From the NCBI GenBank assembly GCA_019187225.1, contig JABAQQ010000015.1:1-64000 (forward strand): DNA of 64,000 nucleotides, written 5' to 3'. The notes under the pieces were generated by a model. That model was not told the origin of the DNA. It made no database searches and saw only the letters and a program-made list of their open reading frames with translations. Position numbers and translations under genes: made by a program. Shown here piece after piece: positions 54,834-62,250 of this stretch (position 1 is the first letter of the stretch; each line of letters begins with the position of its first letter). This DNA is from Saprospiraceae bacterium. GTDB lineage: Bacteria; Bacteroidota; Bacteroidia; Chitinophagales; Saprospiraceae.

Positions 54834-55658
54834 ATGAAGACCATCCTCGTTCCCACCGATTTTTCCAAATGCGCCGCCAATGCTTTTCACTATGCCTTGG
54901 AAATAGCTTCCCGAACGGGCGCTGAAATCGCAGCATTACACGTCGTTTTCCCAAATGAAGGCGTGGAGAATAATGTATACAGCGCTTTCTGGATTGATGA
55001 ATATTACAAACAGCGCGAGCGCGATCTTCAAAATTGGGCGCGCCGCCATGCCCGGGGAGCAGCGTTTAAAAAAATTCAGATACGCACTATGTGTATGATC
55101 GGTTTCCCGGCAGCTTCCGTGGAAGAGGCTGTGAAAAAAGAGCGCGCCGATCTTGTCGTAATGGGAACCACCGGTGCCACGGGCTTGCGGGGTGTGTTCC
55201 TCGGCAGCGTGGCATCCGGCGTAATTGCCCGAACCCAAGTGCCGGTGTTGGTGGTGCCGCAAAAAGCGGAATTCAAGGAAAAAACGACGGCAATTTTCGC
55301 TACCGATTTTCGTTTTCGGGTGAGCGATGAGACCTTGAACGTACTGCACAGGTTGCCGCAACTTCAAAAAGGGACAGTGCACGTGGTACATATACTCGAC
55401 AAGCCGGGCGCTCCTGATAAAAGTCACGAATCGGCTATTGGTCAAAAATTAGGCAAAATACGGCACGATTTCCATTATATCCACGATCGCGATGTGCCGC
55501 AGGCGATCATGAACTTCTCGGAGTCTACTGACGCCGATTTTTTGATCGCCGTGGCGCACGAGCACAGTCTGATGCACCGGCTGTTCTACGACAGCATGAC
55601 CCGCAAACTCGCACAAAGGGTCAATATGCCGATGCTCGCCCTGCACGACAAAGGTTGA
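54834..55658 (+). CDS. Universal stress protein with two Usp domains
   Basis: This encodes 274 residues with tandem Usp domains (about 1-145 and 150-274). The first has the ATP-binding loop VMGTTGATG-x9-GSVASGVI (about 102-127), the G-2X-G-9X-G(S/T) signature; the second (starting at TTAIFATDFRF) is degenerate and lacks it. A predicted cytoplasmic stress-associated nucleotide-binding protein. It is likely cotranscribed with the upstream 136-residue gene and ends before a strong hairpin. Confidence 0.93.
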   Translation: MKTILVPTDFSKCAANAFHYALEIASRTGAEIAALHVVFPNEGVENNVYSAFWIDEYYKQRERDLQNWARRHARGAAFKKIQIRTMCMIGFPAASVEEAVKKERADLVVMGTTGATGLRGVFLGSVASGVIARTQVPVLVVPQKAEFKEKTTAIFATDFRFRVSDETLNVLHRLPQLQKGTVHVVHILDKPGAPDKSHESAIGQKLGKIRHDFHYIHDRDVPQAIMNFSESTDADFLIAVAHEHSLMHRLFYDSMTRKLAQRVNMPMLALHDKG

Positions 55659-55685
55659 ACGTTTAAGGATGAAAATAATAAACGG

Positions 55686-55722
55686 GAAGGGTGCGCACAA
55701 GTTCGACTTGTGCGCACCCTTC
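55686..55722. terminator. 17-bp perfect hairpin, probable bidirectional terminator
   Basis: GAAGGGTGCGCACAAGT (55686-55702) pairs perfectly with 55706-55722 around TCG. It sits between the universal stress protein gene and a convergent small gene, with A-rich sequence before and a TTC run after. Confidence 0.75.
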
Positions 55723-55745
55723 TTCATGTATAGCAATTTTCGCCA

Positions 55746-56072
55746 TCAGTTGAAGTAAACCGGGGAGAAAGCCAAATTCGCTTTTTGCCGCATGGGGAAC
55801 AAGCGACGCAGCAGTGTCATCGGCGAAAAATCACTGTGCGGCATCAATACCTCCACGAATATCAGCTTCATACACCGTTGTACACTTGAAACGGCAATAA
55901 CCAACGCCTTGCCCTGCTCCTGGCGGATCTGCTCCACTGAATCGAGCCGCCAGTCATGTGATTGCAGAGATTCGTCGGGAAGCGCCGCAATCTGGGCATC
56001 CGCCAAACGGTATCCGCTCGACATCAGGTTCTTCAGGGTATCCGAAAGCGATTTGCGATGTTTGTTCGTCAT
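55746..56072 (-). CDS. Hypothetical small protein
   Basis: This encodes 108 residues from an ATG at 56072. It begins with a basic segment (TNKHRKSLSDTLKNLMSSG) and shows no signal peptide or recognised domain; the middle contains LVIAVSSVQRCMKLIFVEV. Two candidate small RNAs lie upstream on the same strand, and a terminator separates it from the stress-protein gene. The function is unknown and its status as a real gene is moderately likely. Confidence 0.55.
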   Translation of the reverse strand: MTNKHRKSLSDTLKNLMSSGYRLADAQIAALPDESLQSHDWRLDSVEQIRQEQGKALVIAVSSVQRCMKLIFVEVLMPHSDFSPMTLLRRLFPMRQKANLAFSPVYFN

Positions 56073-56189
56073 GTGTAAACATGTTTTTGATTATACAGGC
56101 TAAAAACGGATGGAGTTAACCGAACGCGGTTGCATCAGGTAAAATTATGAATGCTAATTGTTCTTAACTGTCCTCCCTGAGCAAATTCA

Positions 56190-56408
56190 GAAAAATGCCC
56201 CGGCTCTTTTGCCGGGGCCATCGGACTTTCGCATTACGTCTTTTAGGGGTAACCAAACCTCATGCCTTCTGAATTTAAATCAATACTCCGGAAGAAATAA
56301 CCCCGGCACTTTTGCCGGGGTTCACCGTAACTTCCTCTGTTCCGGGTTCCGGGTTATAACAAAACCTCATGCTTTGCAGAGCGATGTACTTTCGGGGCGC
56401 TTTTTTTT
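56190..56408 (-). ncRNA. Tandem pair of structured small-RNA-like units
   Basis: Two similar units of about 100 bases lie head to tail on the minus strand. Each has a conserved word GCATGAGGTTT(T)G (around 56262 and 56371), then 33-36 bases, then a G+C hairpin: AACCCCGGCA/TGCCGGGGTT (56322-56313 with 56308-56299) in one and GCCCCGGC/GCCGGGGC (56218-56211 with 56204-56197) in the other. On the minus strand each hairpin is followed by a T-rich tail (ATTTTT and TTATTTCTT), i.e. terminator-like. The constant spacing of word to hairpin in both copies argues for function. No known RNA family was recognised. Confidence 0.45.
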
Positions 56409-56415
56409 GCGTGAG

Positions 56416-56423
56416 CAAAAGTA
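56416..56423 (-). promoter_or_regulatory. -7 box (TACTTTTG) for the tandem RNA units
   Basis: The minus strand reads TACTTTTG, fitting TAnnTTTG. The predicted start of transcription would be about 56408, just before the first unit. No perfect TTTG was found at the -33 position. Confidence 0.45.
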
Positions 56424-56513
56424 GAAATAATTCTAAAATTAATAGTAATACTTTTATTTAGTTTAACAATGCCTTTGTAGTTATTGTTTAGCGCAGGTTT
56501 AATAAAATTTTGC

Positions 56514-56521
56514 TACTTTTG
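56514..56521 (+). promoter_or_regulatory. -7 box (TACTTTTG) for the TetR gene
   Basis: TACTTTTG on the plus strand lies 16 bases before the TetR ATG at 56538, giving a short leader. Confidence 0.45.
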
Positions 56522-56537
56522 TCCGAAATTATCCTTT

Positions 56538-57215
56538 ATGCAATTTCAGATCCGGATACAGCCCAGCAGCACGCTTGCGCTGCGCGACCCTGAAGACACG
56601 CCCTTGGGACGTAACATTGTCCGCCAGGGCCTCATTTTGATGCACCGGCTTGGTTATGAACAGTTTACTTTCAAAAAACTCGCCGACGAAATCGGGACAA
56701 CAGAAGCCAGTATTTACCGGTATTTTGTTAACAAGCATCGCTTGCTGCTCTACATCCTGAATTGGTATTGGAATTTTCTGGAGTATATGGTCGTGTTTTC
56801 GTTGCAAAACATGACCAATACCGAGCAAAAAATTCACAAGGTCATCGAACTGCTCGTGCGTGAATTGCCCGACGGAATGGACAATTCCGGCCTCGACAAA
56901 AGAGCCCTTTACGAAATTGTCATCGCGGAAAGCAGTAAAGTCTATCTTACACGGGAAGTGGAGCAAATCAACCAGGTACAACTTTTCAAGCCTTACAAAG
57001 ACCTCTGCGCACGTATTGCGGAGTTGTTCAAAGAATACAATCCTGCCTATCCTTATCCACGCTCGCTTGCAAGTACATTGTTGGAAATGGCTCATTTTCA
57101 ATATTTTTTCATGATGCACCTGCCGCGCCTCACCGATTTCGAATCGGATAAGAAGGTGGAAAACATTCTGGCATTTCTTGAAAATCTTGTTTTTTCCGCC
57201 TTGCGGAAATCATGA
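56538..57215 (+). CDS. TetR-family transcriptional regulator
   Basis: The ATG at 56538 gives 225 residues. The N-terminal helix-turn-helix is clear: FTFKKLADEIGTTEASIYRYF (about 41-61), with the conserved YRYF and K/H of TetR recognition helices, then NKHRLLLYILNWYWNF leads into the ligand-binding core. The C-terminal helical domain (about 75-225) is aromatic-rich, which fits a small-molecule or lipid effector. It is 11 bases upstream of the NadR-like kinase gene and probably regulates itself or that operon. No operator was identified. Confidence 0.9.
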   Translation: MQFQIRIQPSSTLALRDPEDTPLGRNIVRQGLILMHRLGYEQFTFKKLADEIGTTEASIYRYFVNKHRLLLYILNWYWNFLEYMVVFSLQNMTNTEQKIHKVIELLVRELPDGMDNSGLDKRALYEIVIAESSKVYLTREVEQINQVQLFKPYKDLCARIAELFKEYNPAYPYPRSLASTLLEMAHFQYFFMMHLPRLTDFESDKKVENILAFLENLVFSALRKS

Positions 57216-57226
57216 GCGTTTAAACA

Positions 57227-57787
57227 ATGTCCAGGGAAGATCGCATCCAACGCATTGCACTTGTCGGGCCGGAAAGTTGCGGCAAGAGTTACCTGGCCGA
57301 ATTCCTGGCCGGGCATTTTAATACCGTATTCGTCGAGGAATACGGTCGTACCTATTGCGAAAAATATGGGATGAACCTGACCGAGCTCGACTTCGCCCAC
57401 ATCGCAGGAGGTCAGCTTTACCGCGAAGACGTAATGGCGAAACAAGCCAACGGCATCCTTTTCTGTGATACGGAACTGATCGTTACCCAGATATGGAGCG
57501 AGATATTTTTCAACGGCGTTTGCCAGCCCTGGATCATTTGGGCCAGTCGTCTGAGGCACTACGATATGTACCTGCTGCTCGCACCCGACATTCCCTGGAA
57601 GGATGATGGTCTGCGTGCCTTCGGGCGCCAACGAGAATGGATGTTCAACCGGCTGCAGGCGGAACTGGAAGACCGGCATTTGAAATACGAAATCATTCGG
57701 GGAGGATATGAAGAACGGACGAGAAGGGCAATCGGGGCGGTAGAAGGACATCTGAACATCGAACAACTTAACGGGGATACCGGATGA
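57227..57787 (+). CDS. NadR/Ttd14-like AAA-domain ATPase (ribosylnicotinamide kinase-like)
   Basis: This encodes 186 residues. The P-loop is GPESCGKS (about 13-20), followed by YGRTYCEKYGM (about 42) and an aspartate in FCDTELIVTQIW (about 80-91), the Walker B region. These match the NadR C-terminal nicotinamide ribose kinase domain (AAA_28). The NMN adenylyltransferase domain of full NadR is absent, so this is a stand-alone kinase-like protein. An NAD-salvage role is inferred by homology; nadE in this window is far away. Confidence 0.85.
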   Translation: MSREDRIQRIALVGPESCGKSYLAEFLAGHFNTVFVEEYGRTYCEKYGMNLTELDFAHIAGGQLYREDVMAKQANGILFCDTELIVTQIWSEIFFNGVCQPWIIWASRLRHYDMYLLLAPDIPWKDDGLRAFGRQREWMFNRLQAELEDRHLKYEIIRGGYEERTRRAIGAVEGHLNIEQLNGDTG

Positions 57788-57963
57788 GGGAATTTCCCAA
57801 TTTGGCGCCGTTCAGAATAATCCGCTGTTGTTTATTGCACATTTTTAAAAGCACTTTCTACCTTTCGCCCTTGCCCGCCGAAGCATTTGCGAAGGCGGAC
57901 GGTCTTGCCCACCATAGCCTTGGCGTCGGCGGGCCGCGCATTTTTCACTCCTCAAGTGTTTTT
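57788..57963. other. Gap upstream of the OPT gene with a GC-rich inverted word
   Basis: This stretch of 176 bases holds TACCTTTC (57859-57866), close to a -7 box, and GCCCGCCGA near 57875 with its exact complement TCGGCGGGC near 57925. The pair would make a 9-bp stem around a 41-base loop. The direct repeats GCGAAGGCGG and similar suggest a mobile palindromic element. The 5' part of the open frame starting at 57784 lies here and is not used. Confidence 0.35.
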
Positions 57964-60009
57964 ATGGAACAATCTAACACCACTGATTTCAAGCCCTACA
58001 TTTCCCCTGACGACAATTCTGTCAAAGAGTTTACGATACGGGCCATTGTGCTGGGCGCCGTATTCGGCATTTTGTTCGGCGCCGCCACGGTGTATTTAGC
58101 GTTGAAAGCCGGCCTGACGGTTTCGGCTTCTATTCCGATTGCAGTGCTTGCTATTTCGCTGGGGCGCAAGTTTCTGAAAACCACTATCTTGGAAAACAAC
58201 ATCATCCAGACGGCCGGATCGGCAGGTGAATCTGTCGCGGCCGGTGTGGTGTTCACGCTTCCCGCCTTTTTGTTCCTGAGCGATGGTATCGGCAAGGGGT
58301 ATTTCAATTACTGGACGATCCTGATGCTCGCCATTTTCGGCGGTATCCTCGGCGTTTTGATGATGATACCTTTGCGGCGTTCGCTGATCGTAAAAGAACA
58401 CGGCAACCTGCCCTATCCCGAAGGCACGGCGTGCGCCAGTGTGCTGATTGCGGGTGAAAAAGGCGGCGATTATGCGCGTACGGCCTATCTGGGGCTGGGT
58501 TTCGCTTTCGTATATGCGCTTTTGCAAAAAATATTACACGTCATTGCCGAAGTGCCAATGTGGGCGACGGGCATCGCCAACAAATACCTGCCTGCTGCCC
58601 GTGTGAGTGGCGAGATCACTCCGGAATACCTCGGTGTGGGTTATATCATCGGCCCGCGCATTGCCGGTGTGCTGGTAGCAGGCGGCGTATTGGCCTGGCT
58701 CGGCCTGATCCCCTTGCTGGCTACCCTTGTGCCGCCGGATGTGATCGTGGCGCAGCTCGCCAAACTCGGCCTCATGGATCCATCGATTCCCAACGCACGG
58801 TATGGTTGGGATCCGGCGACGCATACGCTGACCAATCTTTCGGAAGCGGTATATCGCGCTTATGTCCGCCAGATTGGCGCCGGCGCAGTAGCGGGGGCCG
58901 GTTTTATCACGCTCATCAAGACCATGCCGACCATTATTTCATCGTTCAGGGAAAGCTTCGCCGACCTGCGCAACCGCGACAAAACCGTCGCTACTTCCCG
59001 CACGGAAAACGACCTGTCACTCAAAGTGGTCGGTATCGGAAGCCTGGCGCTGGTCCTGCTGATGGCCGTGCTCCCCAACGTCCCGGGCGATAACATCGGC
59101 AGCAAACTCCTGATCGGTATACTGGTCATTATTTTCGGTTTTTTCTTCGTCACCGTATCGAGCCGCATCGTCGGCATCATCGGCAGTAGCAACAACCCGA
59201 TCTCGGGTATGACCATCGCGACCATTATGGGTACGGCGCTGGTATTTATCGGTGTGGGCTGGACAGGCAAGTTTTACGAACCGATGGCGCTGGTGGTGGG
59301 CGGTATGATCTGCATCGCAGCCGCCAATGCCGGCGCTACTTCGCAGGATTTAAAAACGGGTTATCTCGTTGGCGCTACTCCGCGCTACCAGCAATTGGCG
59401 CTCTTTATCGGCGTAATATTCTCCTCGCTCATCATCGGTTTCACCGTTCAATATCTCGACACGCCGACGGCGGAACTGCGCGCACAAGGCATCGAACACG
59501 CCATCGGGGAAAAATTTAACGCCCCGCAGGCGACGCTGATGGCGACGCTCATCAAAGGATTGTTGTCTTTCAACCTCGATTGGCAGTTTGTGCTGGTAGG
59601 CATTTTTGTTGCCATCACCATGGAATTGTGCAGCGTGAAGTCGTTGTCGTTTGCAGTAGGGCTTTACTTACCGCTCAGTACTACCTTGCCTATTTGGGTA
59701 GGCGGCGCTTTGAAAGGTCTGACCGATTGGTTTGCTAAAAGAAAAGGCGAAGAGGCCGAAGATGCCGAACTCGGCAAAGGCAGCCTTTTCGCTACCGGGC
59801 TTGTTGCGGGTGGCGCCTTAATGGGGTTGGTCGTGGCGCTCTGGCAGGCGAAGGAAGCTTCTTACCCATCCGGTCAGGGCTGGTTGCCAGCATTGAATCT
59901 GGAGCACAGCATGACGAACGCATTGGGTGAGGGTGGATACCAGTTGCTCGGAGTGGCATTCTTCGCCACACTGGCGTGGTTGCTCGTGAGAGCAGCGAAT
60001 AAGAAATAA
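57964..60009 (+). CDS. OPT-family oligopeptide/metal-chelate transporter
   Basis: The ATG at 57964 gives 681 residues; the 60-residue upstream extension is discarded because it covers a GC-rich inverted word. About 14-16 transmembrane segments fill the protein. The OPT signature NLPYPEGTACASVLIAGEKGG is at about 135-155 and GAGAVAGAGFITLIKT is another conserved TM element. OPT proteins symport peptides or metal-siderophore complexes with protons across the inner membrane. The substrate here is not determinable. A long inverted repeat follows. Confidence 0.93.
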   Translation: MEQSNTTDFKPYISPDDNSVKEFTIRAIVLGAVFGILFGAATVYLALKAGLTVSASIPIAVLAISLGRKFLKTTILENNIIQTAGSAGESVAAGVVFTLPAFLFLSDGIGKGYFNYWTILMLAIFGGILGVLMMIPLRRSLIVKEHGNLPYPEGTACASVLIAGEKGGDYARTAYLGLGFAFVYALLQKILHVIAEVPMWATGIANKYLPAARVSGEITPEYLGVGYIIGPRIAGVLVAGGVLAWLGLIPLLATLVPPDVIVAQLAKLGLMDPSIPNARYGWDPATHTLTNLSEAVYRAYVRQIGAGAVAGAGFITLIKTMPTIISSFRESFADLRNRDKTVATSRTENDLSLKVVGIGSLALVLLMAVLPNVPGDNIGSKLLIGILVIIFGFFFVTVSSRIVGIIGSSNNPISGMTIATIMGTALVFIGVGWTGKFYEPMALVVGGMICIAAANAGATSQDLKTGYLVGATPRYQQLALFIGVIFSSLIIGFTVQYLDTPTAELRAQGIEHAIGEKFNAPQATLMATLIKGLLSFNLDWQFVLVGIFVAITMELCSVKSLSFAVGLYLPLSTTLPIWVGGALKGLTDWFAKRKGEEAEDAELGKGSLFATGLVAGGALMGLVVALWQAKEASYPSGQGWLPALNLEHSMTNALGEGGYQLLGVAFFATLAWLLVRAANKK

Positions 60010-60011
60010 GA

Positions 60012-60121
60012 TTGAGGCTGTCTCGTAAGACGGTGATTTGGTGATTTGAAAAAAAACCTGATTATGAGGGTGTAACGCAATCACCAAATCACCAAATCAC
60101 CGTCTTACGAGACAGCCTCAA
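60012..60121. repeat. 37-bp perfect inverted repeat with 36-base loop
   Basis: Bases 60012-60048 are the exact reverse complement of 60085-60121. The arms contain GTGATTTG tandem words and the right arm has one extra copy toward the loop. It starts 3 bases after the OPT stop codon and ends 11 bases before the next convergent gene. There is no T-run typical of a terminator. Confidence 0.9.
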
Positions 60122-60131
60122 AAATCAGAGA

Positions 60132-60584
60132 TCACCTGTAGCAGGCTACTTCCACCCGGAAGCAACCGTCCTGTTCCTGTACCATGTACTTGCCGGGAAG
60201 CAACGCCTTACCTTTCAATTTCAGGTTATTCACCAATCCTTCCGGCAAGGGACAAGGCTCTGTCAGTTCCAGGACGCCTTTGCGGAAATGGCGGCTGTAC
60301 AACTGTGCGCACAAGAGTTCGCGAAAAAATGCCAGCATCACGCGATTGCCCTCTCCTACCCTTCCAGCAAATGCCGTGGTATTGCTGCAATCATTTTTCA
60401 GTTGTGGAGGTGTATCCAGATCGCTGGTGAGTTTGCAAATACCGGTGCCGCGGCAATCCTGGCTGGGCATGCCGAACACGATATCGCAGCGAATGAGTTG
60501 GGAGTCAATGCCCTGAAAGGCAGTTGTGCGGGAAGTCAGCCGTTGAAGCGGCGTGAAAGAATCGGCGGATGAGATGTTTGCCAT
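60132..60584 (-). CDS. Hypothetical Cys-containing protein
   Basis: This encodes 150 residues with no signal peptide. It has five Cys in the middle (RCDIVFGMPSQDCRGTGICKL, then NDCSNT), a spacing that might bind metal or form disulfides, and more near the end. The family is not recognised. It is last in a possible three-gene minus-strand group with the genes starting at 61388 and 62129, although 159 bases separate it from its upstream neighbour. Confidence 0.6.
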   Translation of the reverse strand: MANISSADSFTPLQRLTSRTTAFQGIDSQLIRCDIVFGMPSQDCRGTGICKLTSDLDTPPQLKNDCSNTTAFAGRVGEGNRVMLAFFRELLCAQLYSRHFRKGVLELTEPCPLPEGLVNNLKLKGKALLPGKYMVQEQDGCFRVEVACYR

Positions 60585-60743
60585 AGCGGTAGCGGGAAAC
60601 TGGTGAATCGGTTTGATTAAAACCGCGTTTTCCGGTTTTCCGGCAGGAAACGTCAGAAAGCGGCGGCATATTTCCCGTAAGCGGTTGCAAAGACTGTTCC
60701 AAAACAGTCGGGCAGCCGACGAAAAGTGGAATTTCCGGAATGC

Positions 60744-61388
60744 TTATTCGCCCTTCAGATACCGGAATACCTTTCCTTCCCACAGAGGATGCCCGCCTGT
60801 CAGCGTTTTAGCGTCTTCAATGTGCAGAATCAGGCGCCTGAACTCGACATCTGCGATATGCGGATCTATTGTAAAAGCAAAATAATTGTCGCCGTGATTG
60901 CCCGGCTCAAATACCGAGAAGCGGTCGGGCCACAACTCGTGCACCAGTGAAATGGCTTCTACCACCCCGTTGCCCGTGAAAGCGATCCTGCCGTTTTCAT
61001 TGCTGCCGGCTTCCAATATGCCATCGGCCGTTTTTATGCGGCAACGGACAAAACGCAGTATCGCCTCATTCGGATCGGATATTTGAACAACTACCTGGTT
61101 GTCAGAAGTCTTTTTCGATTCCTTCAGAATAAAATCCTTTTCCGGTTTACGCGGACTTTCCAGAATGATCGTATCGCCCTCCTGTGTCCAGGTGCCTTTC
61201 CCGAAACGGTCAACCGCCCCGTAAATGAAAAAGAAATCGAAAGTGCTGTCGGCGTTGAAACGAAAGCCGGAAGCGACTTCCATTTCGCCGGTGAGATAGT
61301 ATTCGCCGGTCATGTCAGGCGTGGTTTGGGCGCTGAGAGAAAGCGCAGTGAGGAGGAAGGGAAGAAAGAGGTGTTTCGATCCGGACAT
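60744..61388 (-). CDS. Hypothetical exported protein
   Basis: This encodes 214 residues with a signal peptide (about 1-20, PFLLTALSLSAQ). The mature part begins with a lipocalin-like or beta-barrel-like sequence (DMTGEYYLTGEMEVASGFRFNADSTFDFFF), and the pattern of G-T-W-x-x-x-G-D-T-I-x-L is reminiscent of DUF-type beta-barrels. No function is known. It follows the deoxyribosyltransferase-like gene by 12 bases and is likely cotranscribed. Confidence 0.7.
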   Translation of the reverse strand: MSGSKHLFLPFLLTALSLSAQTTPDMTGEYYLTGEMEVASGFRFNADSTFDFFFIYGAVDRFGKGTWTQEGDTIILESPRKPEKDFILKESKKTSDNQVVVQISDPNEAILRFVRCRIKTADGILEAGSNENGRIAFTGNGVVEAISLVHELWPDRFSVFEPGNHGDNYFAFTIDPHIADVEFRRLILHIEDAKTLTGGHPLWEGKVFRYLKGE

Positions 61389-61400
61389 GGGAGGACTGGA

Positions 61401-62129
61401 TTATTCGGAGATTTTTGCTTGAATTTTCAGGCTTAATGCCTCGCGCAACTCTTCCGGTGTGGCATATTTAATGATCTGCATATTTTTCAAATCGAAATGG
61501 ATGTCTTCGAAATGGTCATTCCTGCAGGTGTAGATCACCGGCAGCCCACGCCCCAAAGCATATCCAGCCTCGAAATATGCGCCGTGGCTTTTGTGAGTCA
61601 GATCAGCCACACAAAACCGCGATTGTTTGATACTCGCAATGATGAAATCGTTAATAGTTTGTTCATTCTCCGTGTGTTCTTTGTCTACACGGATGGGCCG
61701 GAAACCGTTGTCTTCGATGGCTTTGGCCATGCCTTCGGCGTAATAGGGCTCCAAGTCGTCGGAGTATTTCATTGCAACAAAGCAGCGGGTAGAGTTTTTG
61801 CCGGATTCGAGGAGGGAACGACAATAGTTTAAGCCTTTGAATGTGATATAGGCTCTGAAAGGTATCTTAATTGAACCAAATGTATCCCACTCTTTTGGAG
61901 GAGGTGCAAGGATTTCATCCGCACATAAGGAAGATAAATAGAAAACAAGTTCTTTTTTATTATGAAATCCTAAATGCTCCAGATCAACTATTTCCTGAAG
62001 TAGTTTTTTACAGTCAATTTTTTCGCCATCAAACTCTTGCCAATCCTCGTAAAACGCTAATATGAAATTATCATACTTTTCCTGCGGTGAGGCATCGAGC
62101 GGCAGTGGCGGGCGTTTTCGTTTTTCCAT
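61401..62129 (-). CDS. Nucleoside 2-deoxyribosyltransferase-like domain protein
   Basis: This encodes 242 residues. The C-terminal part (from about 115) has a Rossmann-like domain of the nucleoside 2-deoxyribosyltransferase or TIR-like class: CFVAMKYSDDLEPYYAEGM, then ADLTHKSHGAYFEAGYALGRGLPVIY with the catalytic-type Glu in YFEAGYALG. The N-terminal 110 residues are of unknown type, charged and probably helical. Proteins of this class can degrade nucleosides or NAD-like nucleotides; some are immune effectors. No partner that produces a signalling molecule is next to it, so a defence role remains inference. Confidence 0.8.
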   Translation of the reverse strand: MEKRKRPPLPLDASPQEKYDNFILAFYEDWQEFDGEKIDCKKLLQEIVDLEHLGFHNKKELVFYLSSLCADEILAPPPKEWDTFGSIKIPFRAYITFKGLNYCRSLLESGKNSTRCFVAMKYSDDLEPYYAEGMAKAIEDNGFRPIRVDKEHTENEQTINDFIIASIKQSRFCVADLTHKSHGAYFEAGYALGRGLPVIYTCRNDHFEDIHFDLKNMQIIKYATPEELREALSLKIQAKISE

Positions 62130-62151
62130 AAGAGTTTGATTTTGAGTTTAC

Positions 62152-62242
62152 TTTGTCATTCTGATGGAATCCGTCCACTCTACGACGGAGAAACCAGTGC
62201 AATCCCCCTATCAGAGTAGACGGATTCCATCAGAATGACAAA
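62152..62242. repeat. 30-bp inverted repeat with one mismatch
   Basis: Bases 62152-62181 and 62213-62242 are reverse complements apart from one C/T pair (TTTGTCATTCTGATGGAATC core), with a 31-base loop. It lies between two minus-strand genes, right after the fused E1 stop codon at 62251. Confidence 0.88.
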
Positions 62243-62250
62243 AAGCGCAT

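Noticed and set aside
57784-57963. N-terminal 60-residue extension of the OPT transporter
   Set aside because: It covers a GC-rich inverted word and a promoter-like box and does not resemble OPT N-termini; ATG 57964 fits better.
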